From assembly GCA_030386875.1 (NCBI GenBank), contig CM059571.1:26716355-26780354 (forward strand): a DNA stretch of 64,000 bases. Reading direction: 5' to 3'. The position numbers were made by a program, and so were the translations under genes. This DNA comes from Morinoia aosen (lineage: Eukaryota; Arthropoda; Malacostraca; Amphipoda; Talitridae). Position 1 is the first letter of the stretch. Each line of letters opens with the position of its first letter. This document shows, piece after piece, positions 55,601 through 60,863 of this stretch. Below the pieces are notes generated by a model. The model did not search any database. It saw nothing but the letters and a program-made list of their open reading frames with translations, and was not told the DNA's origin.

Positions 55601-57353
55601 TAAGGCTAAGGAATCCTGAACGAACTAATATTATAATAACAATAGCACTGTGACATGACTAAAGAGAGTAACTGAACAATAACTAAACTGAATATAGTAA
55701 TTTAACACCAGAGTAACTCGAAAGAAAAAATTGCAAGCACACGATGTCCATAGGATGGACATAAATAGGATTGGATAGGATGAACATAAATAAAAAATTA
55801 CATAAATAAAAACAAACAAAATAGACACAGAAAGGAAATCATGACTTGACAAAAAAGAAAGAACACTCAAGTAGTCCTGCCAGTAAAGAATGCCCCTAAG
55901 CCAAAAACTAATATGAAAGATGCCATGAGAGTGAGTCCCCGTTTAATGTTATATAAAAATAGTATCAAGTAAATGACAAAAAGTATACATCTAAAAAAAA
56001 ACACAAATAAAAGCTGTCAGATTTGGAATCTGAAAGATGTTGTGGTGAAAAGCAACTGATTTGACCATTAAAAAGTTTTATTCAGATGATCGAGTAATCA
56101 CTTAGAATAGAAATAGTGTAGCAGTGGGCGGATTGAGTTTTACCCTATTCTCTCTGACCAAATGCCAAATTATAGTATGTAAGTCATTTTGGGTCTAAAA
56201 GAATGAATGATAGTTTCATGTTAAACTTATGATCCTATTTTGAGCCAGGATAGCATAGGAAGGTTAAGACTGAAATCATTCTTAATGATTAAGTAGATGA
56301 AGCAAAAAAAATAAGACTAGGAGCATGAAAGACTCCTTGACTCAGATACTCACAGGAGAGTGGAAAGATATAAGATGAAGATTCTACAGTGTAGGTGGAT
56401 AATTGCTAAGAAAGTTTTACTAACAGGCCTGACCCCAAATTTGATAAATTTTATGATAGCAAAGTTCCAGAATTGATTTTGAAGTAAGAACAAGATTTAG
56501 GTAGTATCTTGTGCAGTTTGGCAAAGCATTTTGTTTTTCCAGTTGATAACTTTATCACTACTTCAATCTTACTGCTAACAGCAATGCAAGCTTTAAATGA
56601 GCTAATTGACCCTTTAAACATAAATTAACTTTCTGATGATGCATTCTGAAGGGAAATCAAAGTAAAAAACTTCTTGGGATACAAAACAACACTAAAATTA
56701 TGGCTCTTAAAATGCAATAAGGAATAAACTTCTGAATAAAAATTTGAAGGTACACATGAAATTATTTCTAACATCGTCCAAAAAGCATTTCCTTACAGGG
56801 TTAAGGTAGGAAGGACTGCGCCAGCATGTGGACATGAGTCAACTGTAAACAATGATACAAATGCATTTTTGAACAACCTTAAAAATTTACACAATATATA
56901 GATAAATGAGCATTCTTTGAAACAAATTACTGTGCTTTGATTTAAAGCATGATTATGATCAGGGCAAGAACTGTCATACTGTCAAGAACTGGACCATGTG
57001 CTTCAGTAACACGTAATTTCTACTATTTACTCAGTCTTCCATACAAGAAGCAGCAAGAAAATTGAGCTTCAGCTATATTAAGTCGAGTCACAGTAATTCA
57101 AGATTGGGCGTAAGTACCAAAAACTAGGCCATATCAATGTACTAAAAAAAATGACAATATTTTAGAGAACTCACTGAACACAAATTTCAATGTCAAATTA
57201 AGTATCAACTGCTGATACAATTGAAGTAATCTCAAATAACATAAAGAGCCAGAACATTTCTATACACAACTACTTCAACATTACTCACATCATGAACCGG
57301 GAAACATCAGTGGAGCGGCAGATGCAGTAAACCTCCCCATCTTCATCACTCAT
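14480..57353 (-). CDS. Cfp1: CXXC finger protein 1 (CFP1), whole split gene
   Basis: CFP1 is the chromatin-targeting subunit of the SET1 H3K4 methyltransferase complex and acts in the nucleus. Ten exons join in phase: 57353-57289, 34495-34405, 31875-31209, 30642-30083, 27813-27289, 27023-26718, 25745-25587, 24693-24556, 22937-21919 and 14642-14480. They total 3693 nt, or 1230 residues plus stop. Domain order is PHD finger (about residues 8-56), Lys-rich tract (56-272), CXXC finger (426-458), then the CFP1 C-terminal zinc and coiled-coil domain (about 610-860), Gln-rich tail and Pro-rich end. PHD, CXXC and C-terminal domain follow the order of vertebrate CFP1 (about 650 residues), so the family call is firm. 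The odd points are the 22.8-kb first intron holding another gene, a reduced CXXC loop and the long tail. The first and last exons are less certain than the middle eight. A splice acceptor just upstream of the ATG suggests a further 5' exon beyond 57370. Confidence 0.92.
15192..15213. repeat. C-run/G-run hairpin
   Basis: A run of C, then AGA, then a run of G makes a short self-complementary GC hairpin in AT-rich DNA. Confidence 0.7.
15305..16265. repeat. Three-copy inverted/direct repeat cluster with a long hairpin
   Basis: Copies of a unit of about 90 bp (core TTGTTCTAGCATCAAAA, AATGAGTTGATAC) lie at 15305-15405 (+), 15742-15827 (-) and 15954-16055 (+). The second and third would fold into a stem of about 85 bp with a 126-nt loop. 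Copies one and three extend for a further 150-200 bp of weaker direct similarity. There is no coding sequence. The family is unknown to me. Confidence 0.75.
16350..16520 (-). mobile_element. SINE-A copy 5 (degenerate)
   Basis: Only the part around GGGACCATTTAATAAGGAC and GCGCATAAAAACAGCAAG is recognisable. Confidence 0.5.
17550..20620 (-). mobile_element. Truncated non-LTR retrotransposon (LINE), broken
   Basis: On the minus strand, in order: the end of an endonuclease domain (20620-20293, MDYILVSRGVMG ... ISHHCLVEGKLRV), a linker (20216-19818, KGSEWWNGEVGAAV ... RWAEYFEG), reverse transcriptase fingers/palm (19391-18687, GKALGMDGCTVECLKKGG, FRCGRGCVDQ, MDLEKAYDRVDREALW), the catalytic FADDTAL (about 18540-18560) and the thumb (18395-18036, LLYGAESWGLRATERRK). 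It is 5' truncated. About 420 bp without similarity (19392-19815) break the linker, and there are stops and shifts. The style matches a family common in arthropods, notably crustaceans. The 3' end lies near the hairpin CCCTCCCATAGGGAGG, and a TATATGTATTTGTATG tail follows. Confidence 0.88.
20621..20930 (-). mobile_element. SINE-A copy 6, beside the LINE
   Basis: Head complete (GATACAATAGATGTATCCCC), tail end replaced by the 5' end of the LINE. Both lie inside the 4-kb hAT-like element. Confidence 0.8.
21919..22937 (-). CDS. Cfp1: CFP1 exon 9: end of conserved domain and Gln-rich tail
   Basis: The exon starts WMKLDELVEQERVVLQSMKN RAGVLGLMLH, the last conserved block of CFP1. Vertebrate CFP1 stops about 20 residues later. 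Here the frame stays open for over 300 more residues, rich in Gln with many pure Gln runs, then Pro/Gln and Ser/Thr. Antisense frames through this low-complexity DNA are shadows. It ends GCA AG|GTAAGA, a strong donor; unspliced, the next codon would be TAA at 21917-21915 after one Arg. So the protein ends either here or in the exon at 14480-14642, which fits the phase. Confidence 0.93.
22938..24555. other. CFP1 intron 8
   Basis: 1.6 kb intron without recognisable repeats; short open frames show no motif. Confidence 0.8.
24556..24693 (-). CDS. Cfp1: CFP1 exon 8: Cys/His-rich end of C-terminal domain
   Basis: The 46 codons VCGAPLLRGLFEESGELCRV SRKRCMKHYRWERLRRAEID MERVRQ are the direct counterpart of the VCGCPL ... 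RHYCWEKLRRAEVDLERVR block of vertebrate CFP1. Acceptor is TCGCAG and donor is CAG|GTACTA, both phase 0. Confidence 0.95.
24875..25590. repeat. 33-bp minisatellite in CFP1 intron 7, starting at the splice donor
   Basis: About 21 imperfect tandem units of 33 bp lie between exons 7 and 8. On the minus strand each unit of the part near exon 7 holds AGGGTTAGT, the same as the real donor (AGG|GTTAGT) of exon 7. The period is 11 codons and the first units are open in the CFP1 frame (GLVGLTGGCDA repeats, about 65 residues until a stop at 25389). The distal half is a more diverged version (NEGLGGADLSC type). Confidence 0.93.
25587..25745 (-). CDS. Cfp1: CFP1 exon 7: Cys-rich part of C-terminal domain
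   Basis: The 53 codons MESQTTFGSHYKTRLENNNM to YCKRLRVMCPEHYKEPKVPE TR match the conserved ESQTSFGS ... TYCKRLQVLCPEH block of CFP1. The donor is AGG|GTTAGT. This donor is also the first unit of a 33-bp minisatellite that fills the next intron, so many near-identical donors follow in the same reading frame. Confidence 0.95.
26718..27023 (-). CDS. Cfp1: CFP1 exon 6: coiled coil and C2HC zinc motif
   Basis: The 102 codons start ILPQRISEWK, as in CFP1 family members. A charged helix follows (KKLEKIRKQQMQAHTELQLL), then an acidic stretch (EEIEEDGGEG) and a zinc motif YCVTCGHEVATRRAVKHMEN plus C. This is the middle of the CFP1 C-terminal domain, which in the family mediates SET1 contact. Both splice sites are clean: TGTACAG at the start and AAG|GTGACG at the end, phase 0. 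Confidence 0.95.
27289..27813 (-). CDS. Cfp1: CFP1 exon 5: linker and first C-terminal zinc motif
   Basis: The 175 codons start at YELSQRAKASSTP after a CAATAG acceptor. A Pro/Ala-rich part and a Lys/Gly-rich part (KPKTKIKKKK, GGRGGGTAGGGGRKRK) follow. The exon ends with CQGPGCVNPARSHSKYCCDE and CGLNLAQSRIFA. That last block matches the start of the CFP1 C-terminal domain (family pattern CxGPGCxxPA, SKYCxDxCG). Donor is GCC|GTGAGT, phase 0. Confidence 0.95.
28775..28960. mobile_element. Possible small MITE in CFP1 intron 4
   Basis: The ends CCCATAGACGGTCAATTTT and AAATTGATCGTCTATGGG are inverted copies about 185 bp apart, and an inner partial copy (AATTGATCGTCTGTGGGC) is also present. No clear target duplication. 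Confidence 0.5.
29416..29722 (-). mobile_element. SINE-A copy 7, in CFP1 intron 4
   Basis: Target duplications AAAATTAAAAGG (29404-29415) and AAAATTAAATGG (29723-29734). The tail is GTTAGATTAGATTA. The head is truncated after CCCTCACATTGTC, typical of target-primed reverse transcription. Confidence 0.88.
30083..30642 (-). CDS. Cfp1: CFP1 exon 4: linker and CXXC finger with shortened loop
   Basis: After a Ser-rich linker of about 150 residues, the exon ends with a CXXC zinc finger at residues 426-458. The pattern C-x2-C-x2-C-x5-C-x2-C-x2-C is intact (CGHCSPC, DCGVCSQC). The stretch to the last two cysteines is only x8 and x4 (CKSGDKRLLCVNKRC). CFP1 and other CpG-binding CXXC fingers have about 15 residues there, including KFGG. 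That loop is absent, as in the MBD1 CXXC domains that do not bind CpG. Donor is CTG|GTTAGT, phase 0. Confidence 0.93.
31209..31875 (-). CDS. Cfp1: CFP1 exon 3: end of PHD finger and Lys-rich tract
   Basis: The exon starts VCRDKNPGLKIRYK, the conserved end of the CFP1 PHD module, and then runs for about 200 residues of Lys/Glu/Ser/Pro low-complexity sequence. KKKEKHKDKHKEKSEKPNKE is typical. It looks like a disordered nuclear basic region with several nuclear-localisation-like clusters. Vertebrate CFP1 also has a basic tract, but C-terminal of the CXXC finger. Acceptor is TTTTCAG; donor TCTG|GTGAGT leaves phase 1. Confidence 0.93.
32290..32560 (-). mobile_element. SINE-A copy 8 (degenerate)
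   Basis: Diverged copy with CCAATTAGTATGGAGT and TGCGCACAGAAAGAGCAAG. Confidence 0.55.
32700..33105 (-). mobile_element. SINE-A copy 9, in CFP1 intron 2
   Basis: Tail CTAGATTAGATAAATTAG on the left, head hairpin GTACAATAATCGTATTCCC on the right. Holds an internal 19-bp duplication (GAAGAAGAAAAATTGAGGT type). Confidence 0.75.
33894..34202 (-). mobile_element. SINE-A copy 10, in CFP1 intron 2
   Basis: Target duplications TGAGCAAACGAT (33882-33893) and TGAGCAAAAGAT (34203-34214); head-truncated. Confidence 0.87.
34405..34495 (-). CDS. Cfp1: CFP1 exon 2: second half of PHD finger
   Basis: One base completes the split Ile codon, then 30 codons encode GCDNCEEWYHGDCINVTEED followed by ARVIKKFFCK. 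These are zinc ligands and the aromatic Trp of a CFP1-type PHD finger, which in the family binds H3K4me3. Acceptor is TTGCAG and donor is AAA|GTACGT. The last PHD cysteines lie in exon 3. Confidence 0.95.
34660..35358 (-). mobile_element. SINE-A copy 11, split by copy 12
   Basis: The tail piece is 34660-34712 and the rest is 35056-35358. Between them lies another complete copy flanked by the duplicated site TTTCAAAGCGAGGAA / TTCCAAAGAGAGGAA. Confidence 0.82.
34713..35040 (-). mobile_element. SINE-A copy 12, inserted in copy 11
   Basis: Full-length by its head hairpin (GATACAATAGTTGTATC). The 15-bp target duplication at 34698-34712 and 35041-35055 is made of SINE-A sequence, which dates copy 12 after copy 11. 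Confidence 0.85.
36213..36245 (+). promoter_or_regulatory. Core promoter of the lectin gene (TATA and initiator)
   Basis: TATAAGG at 36213-36219 and the arthropod initiator TCAGT at 36241-36245 are spaced so that the initiator A (36243) lies 30 bp after the start of the TATA box. Transcription from 36243 would give a 42-nt 5' UTR before the ATG at 36285. Confidence 0.7.
36285..36323 (+). CDS. Lectin exon 1: signal peptide
   Basis: ATG with AAAA before it, then MASIFIFAVIYAA, a short hydrophobic secretion signal. The donor GCG|GTGAGT leaves phase 0. It is too short to show up as a long open frame. Confidence 0.9.
36285..49686 (+). CDS. Secreted lectin with two C-type lectin domains, whole split gene
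   Basis: Ten exons join in phase: 36285-36323, 36948-37070, 38231-38351, 39350-39610, 40631-40724, 42426-42533, 43085-43275, 46565-46655, 49080-49187 and 49662-49686. The 1161 nt encode 386 residues. Layout is signal peptide (1-13, MASIFIFAVIYAA), an N-terminal Cys-containing domain (about 20-105), a Thr/Ser/Pro linker (114-126), CTLD 1 (133-252) and CTLD 2 (265-382). CTLD 1 has EPN at 218-220 and WND at 239-241. CTLD 2 has EPN at 348-350 and WYD at 369-371. EPN with W-x-D is the calcium and mannose-type sugar site of the family. A secreted pattern-recognition role in immunity is a family-based guess. There is no membrane segment. The whole gene sits in CFP1 intron 1 on the opposite strand. 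Confidence 0.93.
36948..37070 (+). CDS. Lectin exon 2: N-terminal domain, first part
   Basis: The acceptor ATGACAG is followed by 41 codons (VAGGLSTAAESSCSLDIAVS, then YSDGRQPAVSCTSQCPDGED G). The donor is GGA|GTGAGT. It has three cysteines; I do not recognise the domain. The exon is GC-richer than its surroundings. Confidence 0.85.
37575..37925 (-). mobile_element. SINE-A copy 13 (degenerate), in a lectin intron
   Basis: Landmarks AAGCCACAACAAAGGA, GTGTTCCCACACAGGATACC and CCCCTGAGGGGT. Confidence 0.6.
38231..38351 (+). CDS. Lectin exon 3: N-terminal domain, second part
   Basis: The acceptor CCTCCCAG is followed by FTITGVAYKRFSELDSYNAM VRVSYRAGAPPTCSLVPLQS. The donor TCCG|GTGAGT leaves phase 1. 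The run of alternating polar and hydrophobic residues suggests a small beta-rich domain; family unknown. Confidence 0.88.
38505..38855 (-). mobile_element. SINE-A copy 14, in a lectin intron
   Basis: Diverged full-size copy: TTAGCCTTTCTAACTACAAC, GACAGCAGTGAGCCGAAAAG, ATAAATGCAATAGCAGC. Confidence 0.7.
39350..39610 (+). CDS. Lectin exon 4: linker and start of CTLD 1
   Basis: The exon has an acidic start (EEELAALYDSCGQADENIAS), then a Thr/Ala/Pro linker (AETTPTTSTAAP) that could be O-glycosylated. CTLD 1 then opens with CLEGFSKVGDSCYLV and W-x-x-C (GWQTCAQYGGTGAVIETEDE). Donor is GCAG|GTCAGG, phase 1. A 59-bp tandem repeat that copies this donor starts at its end. Confidence 0.93.
39600..39865. 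repeat. 59-bp tandem repeat at the donor of lectin exon 4
   Basis: Five degenerate units start near 39601, 39660, 39718, 39777 and 39836. Each begins like the exon-intron junction (CGTCTTGCAG|GTCAGGAG; then TTTTTGCGAGTCAGGAGTGG, GTCTTGTAGCTCACGAG, GTCTTGCAAGCCATGAG, GTCTTGCATGTTCAGGA). The exon edge belongs to the first unit. Confidence 0.8.
40631..40724 (+). CDS. Lectin exon 5: middle of CTLD 1
   Basis: It encodes GVLSTRVWLALTDEEEEGRF QAPGLSDTRFT. This carries the VWLALTD core of a C-type lectin domain (WIGL-like strand) and the turn that follows. Phases 1 and 2 match exon 8 of the second domain. Confidence 0.92.
41295..41643 (-). mobile_element. SINE-A copy 15, in a lectin intron
   Basis: Near-full copy with head GATATAATAGTGGTATCCCC and tail GATTAGAAATTAGTTAG. 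Confidence 0.8.
42426..42533 (+). CDS. Lectin exon 6: sugar-binding loop of CTLD 1
   Basis: It encodes WNNGEPNNSNDNEDCVMLIP EWRFGWNDDNCQVSS. EPN (218-220) and WND (239-241) are the calcium-site motifs, and C228 and C244 form the inner disulfide. It is 108 nt long, exactly the length of exon 9. Confidence 0.94.
43085..43275 (+). CDS. Lectin exon 7: end of CTLD 1, start of CTLD 2
   Basis: RALCEH closes CTLD 1. A short Pro-rich link (APVPVYEEP) follows, and CTLD 2 opens with TCPAGQHKFEDACYFF and AAQCSREGGYPAVLSSQQEQ. Donor is GCAA|GTGAGC, phase 1. A 19-bp direct repeat pair follows in the intron at 43287-43332. Confidence 0.94.
43606..43997 (-). mobile_element. SINE-A copy 16, reference copy
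   Basis: The best-preserved copy. Perfect target duplications CGTCCCAGAGAT at 43594-43605 and 43998-44009 enclose an ATT run (the tail) and the full element to its head hairpin GATACAATAGTTGTATC and CCCCTGAGGGG. The antisense open frame of about 70 codons (FFRFTAVLFF ... HTKWCLP) recurs in several copies but shows no protein-like features. Confidence 0.92.
44250..44689 (-). pseudogene. hAT transposase fragment with BED zinc finger
   Basis: The minus strand reads MADVVETKSLVWRNYVKDAT, CITCGKS, a stop, then STSGWLSHLKSKHNI. The C-x2-C and H-x4-H spacing with the aromatic start is a BED finger. Further on, KLIAVDGVSIN and SECIRESFSDKGFSLPKSPK resemble the next conserved block of hAT transposases, split by stops. 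It lies in a lectin intron beside a SINE-A copy. Confidence 0.75.
45590..46219 (-). pseudogene. Broken copy of a dispersed arthropod protein family, function unknown
   Basis: The pieces, with stops and frame changes, read RDLTLSK, FRIRERTFL, GFVFCHDISDLLKKL, SGERFHQELKVLEERL and DIHMMAGYCWSIKCDR. These follow, in order, a protein family I know as repetitive and uncharacterised in arthropod genomes (typical block ERFHQ ... YQGRWxxxMMADYCW). The W of GRW is a stop here. Confidence 0.65.
46565..46655 (+). CDS. Lectin exon 8: middle of CTLD 2
   Basis: The acceptor TGTGCAG is followed by IATETVYLGITDRAEESVFV SNFGVPLYS. VYLGITD is the WIGL-type strand. It is 91 nt, against 94 for exon 5, with the same phases. 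Confidence 0.92.
47130..47255 (-). mobile_element. Possible tRNA-derived SINE remnant
   Basis: The minus strand holds GGGTTCGAGTC, a good RNA polymerase III B box (47189-47179), about 50 nt after GGTTAATCTCAATGCTTCTG, which could be a worn A box. No tRNA fold could be completed. Confidence 0.3.
47916..48490. mobile_element. 575-bp Tc1/mariner-type MITE with long inverted ends
   Basis: The ends 47916-48052 and 48352-48490 are inverted copies of about 138 bp that differ at roughly one position in ten. They start CAGTAGC and are flanked by TA (47914-47915 and 48491-48492). There is no transposase. It sits in the intron between lectin exons 8 and 9. Confidence 0.88.
49080..49187 (+). CDS. Lectin exon 9: sugar-binding loop of CTLD 2
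   Basis: It encodes WNYGEPNNWNGDEDCVQMID GWGDTWYDISCSTWL. EPN (348-350) and WYD (369-371) keep the calcium site, and C358 and C374 form the inner disulfide. Acceptor is GCTACAG and donor is CAG|GTCAGC. Confidence 0.94.
49662..49686 (+). CDS. Lectin exon 10: last Cys and stop
   Basis: The acceptor CCACAG and 25 nt complete R and encode TACEVPA and TAA. The Cys (C382) pairs with the first Cys region of CTLD 2 and closes the fold, so the short exon is needed for a complete domain. Confidence 0.9.
50094..50099 (+). promoter_or_regulatory. Possible poly(A) signal of the lectin gene
   Basis: AATAAA about 410 nt after the lectin stop codon, in AT-rich DNA. Chance occurrence is possible. Confidence 0.35.
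50525..50952 (-). pseudogene. Tc1-like transposase pseudogene, C-terminal half
   Basis: The minus strand reads HKVWDRSKGEG ... FHTM, a stop, then DWFRDHERSFSLVKLPPQSP and ELYLVKNLSDQMERKL. This aligns in order with the Tc1 blocks (DNDPKHT, WFRD, W-PxQSPDLNPIENLWD). The catalytic Glu of PIE reads Lys (LVK), and two in-frame stops are present. Confidence 0.75.
51205..51239. repeat. Perfect 12-bp hairpin
   Basis: Arms ACTTCAGAGAGC and GCTCTCTGAAGT with an 11-nt loop, not far upstream of the Tc1-like pseudogene. Confidence 0.7.
51690..52347 (-). mobile_element. SINE-A copy 17, interrupted by a TTAA MITE
   Basis: Pieces 51690-51917 and 52185-52347. Removing 51918-52184 and one TTAA restores GGTCCTTAACATAAC, as in undisturbed copies. 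The head hairpin region is doubled (two GATACAATA units). Confidence 0.88.
51918..52184. mobile_element. 267-bp piggyBac-type MITE
   Basis: Perfect 13-bp inverted ends CACGTTCACTGCG (51918-51930) and CGCAGTGAACGTG (52172-52184), flanked by TTAA at 51914-51917 and 52185-52188. TTAA duplication and 13-bp ends are typical of piggyBac. There is no ORF, so it is non-autonomous. Confidence 0.9.
52535..52720 (-). mobile_element. SINE-A copy 18 (tail half)
   Basis: Contains AGTTAGTAAAAGCCTCTTAA and CCTTGCGCACAAAAACAGCA. The head half is probably the piece at 53345-53460, with about 600 bp (including a Penelope-like fragment) between. Confidence 0.65.
53170..53330 (-). pseudogene. Penelope-like element fragment (GIY-YIG end)
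   Basis: The minus strand reads GSFFRFKDVLPTGMRSSLIY and NFSCARCALQYMGSTHRALT. The pattern LIYxFxCxxCxxxYxGSTxRxL is the start of the GIY-YIG endonuclease of Penelope-like elements. It probably sits inside a split SINE-A copy. Confidence 0.7.
53345..53460 (-). mobile_element. SINE-A head half (probably of copy 18)
   Basis: GTGCTAGATGTTGAAAAG, GATGCAGCAGTGAATCC and TTTCGACAAAAAAGACGC follow the SINE-A order. Confidence 0.55.
53700..57288. other. CFP1 intron 1, distal part
   Basis: About 3.6 kb without a recognised gene or element. A slightly GC-richer patch at 54300-55200 may be old transposon sequence, but no protein motif could be read from it. Confidence 0.5.
57289..57353 (-). CDS. Cfp1: CFP1 exon 1: start codon and first half of PHD finger
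   Basis: The minus strand reads MSDEDGEVYCICRSTDVSRF, then M and AT, followed by a GTGAGT donor. The YCICR motif opens the CFP1 PHD finger. The split codon AT|A joins exon 2 to give FMIGCDNC, the expected run of this finger. The ATG has A at -3. An acceptor-like TTCAG lies 14 nt upstream of it, so the exon may also carry the end of a 5' UTR or a few more codons in frame (QCIIT). Exon 2 is 22.8 kb away, with an oppositely directed lectin gene between. Confidence 0.85.
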
Positions 57354-57789
57354 TGTTATGATGCACTGAAGCTCAACAAATAATCCTACAAATTTCACAT
57401 GAACTTTATAATGTAGGCAAAAGTTTTCTACTGGAAACCTGCAGGGGCAAACATTTCTTTAACACAATGTCCATTAGTTTCTATTACTTTATGAAGTGTC
57501 CCCACAGAATTATTTGCAGCATAGTGATACATTGCCACCCATTTATAACTTCAATGCATCCATATAATACAGTCATCAATGTATTCCAGTAGTTAGTGAA
57601 GATCCTTACATCACCAGCCATGTAAGTCTTTCAAACAATCTTAATATTATTTTTTTTCTTCTTCAACACATTAACTGCAATGGGTTTAACTGAAGTTCAG
57701 TCCCCAACTCAAATTTAAATTCAGAAGTTGTTACTAATTTTATAAATACCAAACATTAACTGACTCCATTAAATACCATTAATTTTGAA

Positions 57790-57890
57790 GTCTATTTCTA
57801 TTCAACACAAAGAAGGCCTACCCAACTCTCACCTTGGAACCTCACTTATTCCTCCTCCCAGGAGGAATAATTCCCATAGATACATTTCAA
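57790..57890 (-). mobile_element. SINE-A head fragment
   Basis: TTTCTATTCAACACAAAGAA, GGCCTACCCAACTCTCACC and TTCCCATAGATACA. Lies 440 bp upstream of CFP1 exon 1. Confidence 0.6.
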
Positions 57891-58077
57891 TGTGATTATA
57901 AAAAATATTATAAATATATCTTCTTAACAACAACCAAATTTTTCAATCGATCCAATTGCTACTGTCTCTCATCACTTTGGGTGTACTGTAGTGCAATACC
58001 AATGATTTTTTATTAATTTTGTGCTTTCTAGACCCCCAATTTTTTACAATTAACCAAATTGATTCAAAATAAAATTA

Positions 58078-58378
58078 AAAGTTAGTTTAAATATTCCCAA
58101 CTCCTACAATGGCATTCCAATGAGGATACCAAGACAGGCTCTATTTAGTACAGAATTAAGGGAACAGAAAATCTATATGGAAGTATATTCCCACAGCTTG
58201 CACAATGAAACAGGAAAGAAGAAGTAAACTACTGAAACAAGAGGGACATTGAAAGAAATAGTAGGTGATAAAAAACAGGAAAGCAGTGAGCCAAAAAATA
58301 ATATGGTACAAAACAAAATAAAAACAATTATATTTCAACAAATGCAAGCCTCACCTAACCTTTAGGTCAGGTGAAATA
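58078..58378 (-). mobile_element. SINE-A copy, diverged
   Basis: AGTTAGTTTAAATATTCCCA, CTATTTAGTACAGAATTAAG, GGAAAGCAGTGAGCCAAAAA. Outside the mapped coding part of CFP1. Confidence 0.65.
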
Positions 58379-60863
58379 GCTAAACAACATCACATCAGAA
58401 ACTCCTCAAACTCGAACCACAACTTTAATAAATTTGGTTACAGTTTATGAGATACAGTGCATGCTGCTTGGAAAATTTTCTCTGAGCTAAGCAAACTGAC
58501 CAACAATGACTGTCCCACAACAGTCTTTACATGCAAGTAAGGAAGTGTTTCACATGAAACACTTCTCCAAATCATTTGGTAACTTCCTAAAACACTGACT
58601 GTGCTTCAGCTGTCCATTAACACCTCTACTCATCGAACTAGCTCACATTTTACCCTACCAATTATTCAAAGATTTCTTCAAGAACTTCAGAATGGCTTAA
58701 ATATTCGAATTTTTCATCTGACTTGAGGCATTGACTTTTACATATGATATACATTAAATTACTTCAACACTAAAAATCCACATTAATGGGGGATGGCTAA
58801 GTAGAAGTTCAATATTTAACTCCAAAGGTAATTTTAGAGATATCAATTTTGAAAATTGAGTTTATGACTGGTGGTTGGTCAGCAACACAATAAAAATCTT
58901 TTTAGTGACCAACAGTATGTCCTGTTGCAGTCACAGTATTAAATTTCCACATCATTATTTTCCTGAGCTTTTTAATCCTCTCTTTATTGAGTAATTCAAA
59001 CAATTTCAAAATTTTACATAAATATGCAGTAGGTAAATATTATACCTGATATCTGCCCATGGCACAACTCAAAGTACAGCAACAAACATGTGTTGCATCA
59101 AAACCAATCTTTTAGGACAAGAGCCTCACTATTCCCTTTCTGTCTCCAAATATGAGCGAAAAATCCTAAATAAAATAATTTCTGACAACTCTGTAACTAC
59201 TGTTTTCTACATAAAATATGGCCTAAAACAGCAAAATGTAGATGAGGCAAAGTAAGAATTTTCAAATAAAAATAATTAGATGATAATACAGAATTTTCAT
59301 CAGATTAAGAGGTCTTATTTTCTACTGATAGCTGCAACAAAGCAAATCGTCAACCAAATGGCTCTTCGTTCATTGGTTTGACTAAGTTATTACATAGGAA
59401 ATGGCAAATGAATGCATACATAAATAATTAAAAATAGAAGTACAATTGAATAATTTGGGTATTTATTGAAAACCATAGTTATTGAAAACCATAGTTTTTG
59501 AACAGAAGTTCATACTATCCAGAGGATCTTCAGTTAACAAAGGTTCTGACCTATGTTTTATGGATACAATGCAATCTCCAACAAAGATGGTAAACTTACA
59601 TTTAACATTTGTATCTTCCTTGTGCTCTTTTAGCTTTAGCTGTATGTATTTTCATGTTATAGAAGTGTTCATTTTTATCCTAGATAATAACTTTAATACA
59701 CATACTGTACTGCATTAGCATAGGTAAGGGATTTGAGTGCTTATGTATGTATGAACGAACTGTTTTTAGGTGTGTTCTGACTTGCACTAAAATTTCAGTC
59801 ACAACACATAATAAGAACAGATCACCACCATAAACTGAGGATCCCCTGAACCAGGATATTGTAAACCTTATGAAGTCAGTCAATGGGAACAAGCATTCTT
59901 CCCATGCTCTATCCACAAAAAGATTTGCTTTAATCTTAAAAAAGGCAAAGCCAAAAAATTTAATCATTTCAAAGAAATAGAGGTAACAATCACTGTACTA
60001 CAGATAGAAGAAAAAACACTTTTTTATAGTTGTAGAATATAGAGTTTCCACAATAAGAATGTGTAAGCAAAAAAAAAAGAAGTTTATCTGTTTGTTTTTT
60101 ATGGATTTTATGGTACTACAGTTGTAAGGCGCTTCTTCCTTGCATGGTGATGTATTTTTAATAGAAACTTAGTACAGAATGGAATGAATGTTTCCAAAGA
60201 TATTGATGCTCAAGTCACTCAACATGTATAGAAAGTTAACACTGTACTACCCCTTTATATACAATAGAAATAAAAAGCAGTAACTCTCAAATTAACCATT
60301 ATATTTTAATCAAATAAGAGAATTAAAAACTAAACTTTTTGACCCCTAAGGTGATCTTCAGCATCTGAAAATTTGTTCAATAACATAAGTTCATTTAAAC
60401 AATATTTGAAAATTAGGAAGCTATGCATTTTTTTTTTATTTTGAGATTATGCAAAAGGCTAGACTTCAATCTTTATCAGTATACCCCTTCATTTTATTGA
60501 CCAGCTGGAACCAATATCACAGTTGCAATGCTGTGCTGGTATCAACCTTGTTATTGACACAAGCTGCAACTACCTAGAAGCTTTTGCTATGCTGCTTTGT
60601 GTATAAATATAGGTTTCTGTCCAAGTTTGATACTTCCAACACATACATAATGATATGTATACACCATATTTTTGCACTAAGAGGAGTACAGCAACCTATA
60701 TTTTCATATACTCAATACTAATGATCAAAAGCTATGAGATCAAAACTTAGCTTATGCATAGCTGATTTTGAGTTGATTATGTTCCTAAAGAAATATTATT
60801 GAGAAAATTGATTAATTAGGGCATTCCAGGCTCAAATGATAACCCATAAGTAAATGAAAAGAT

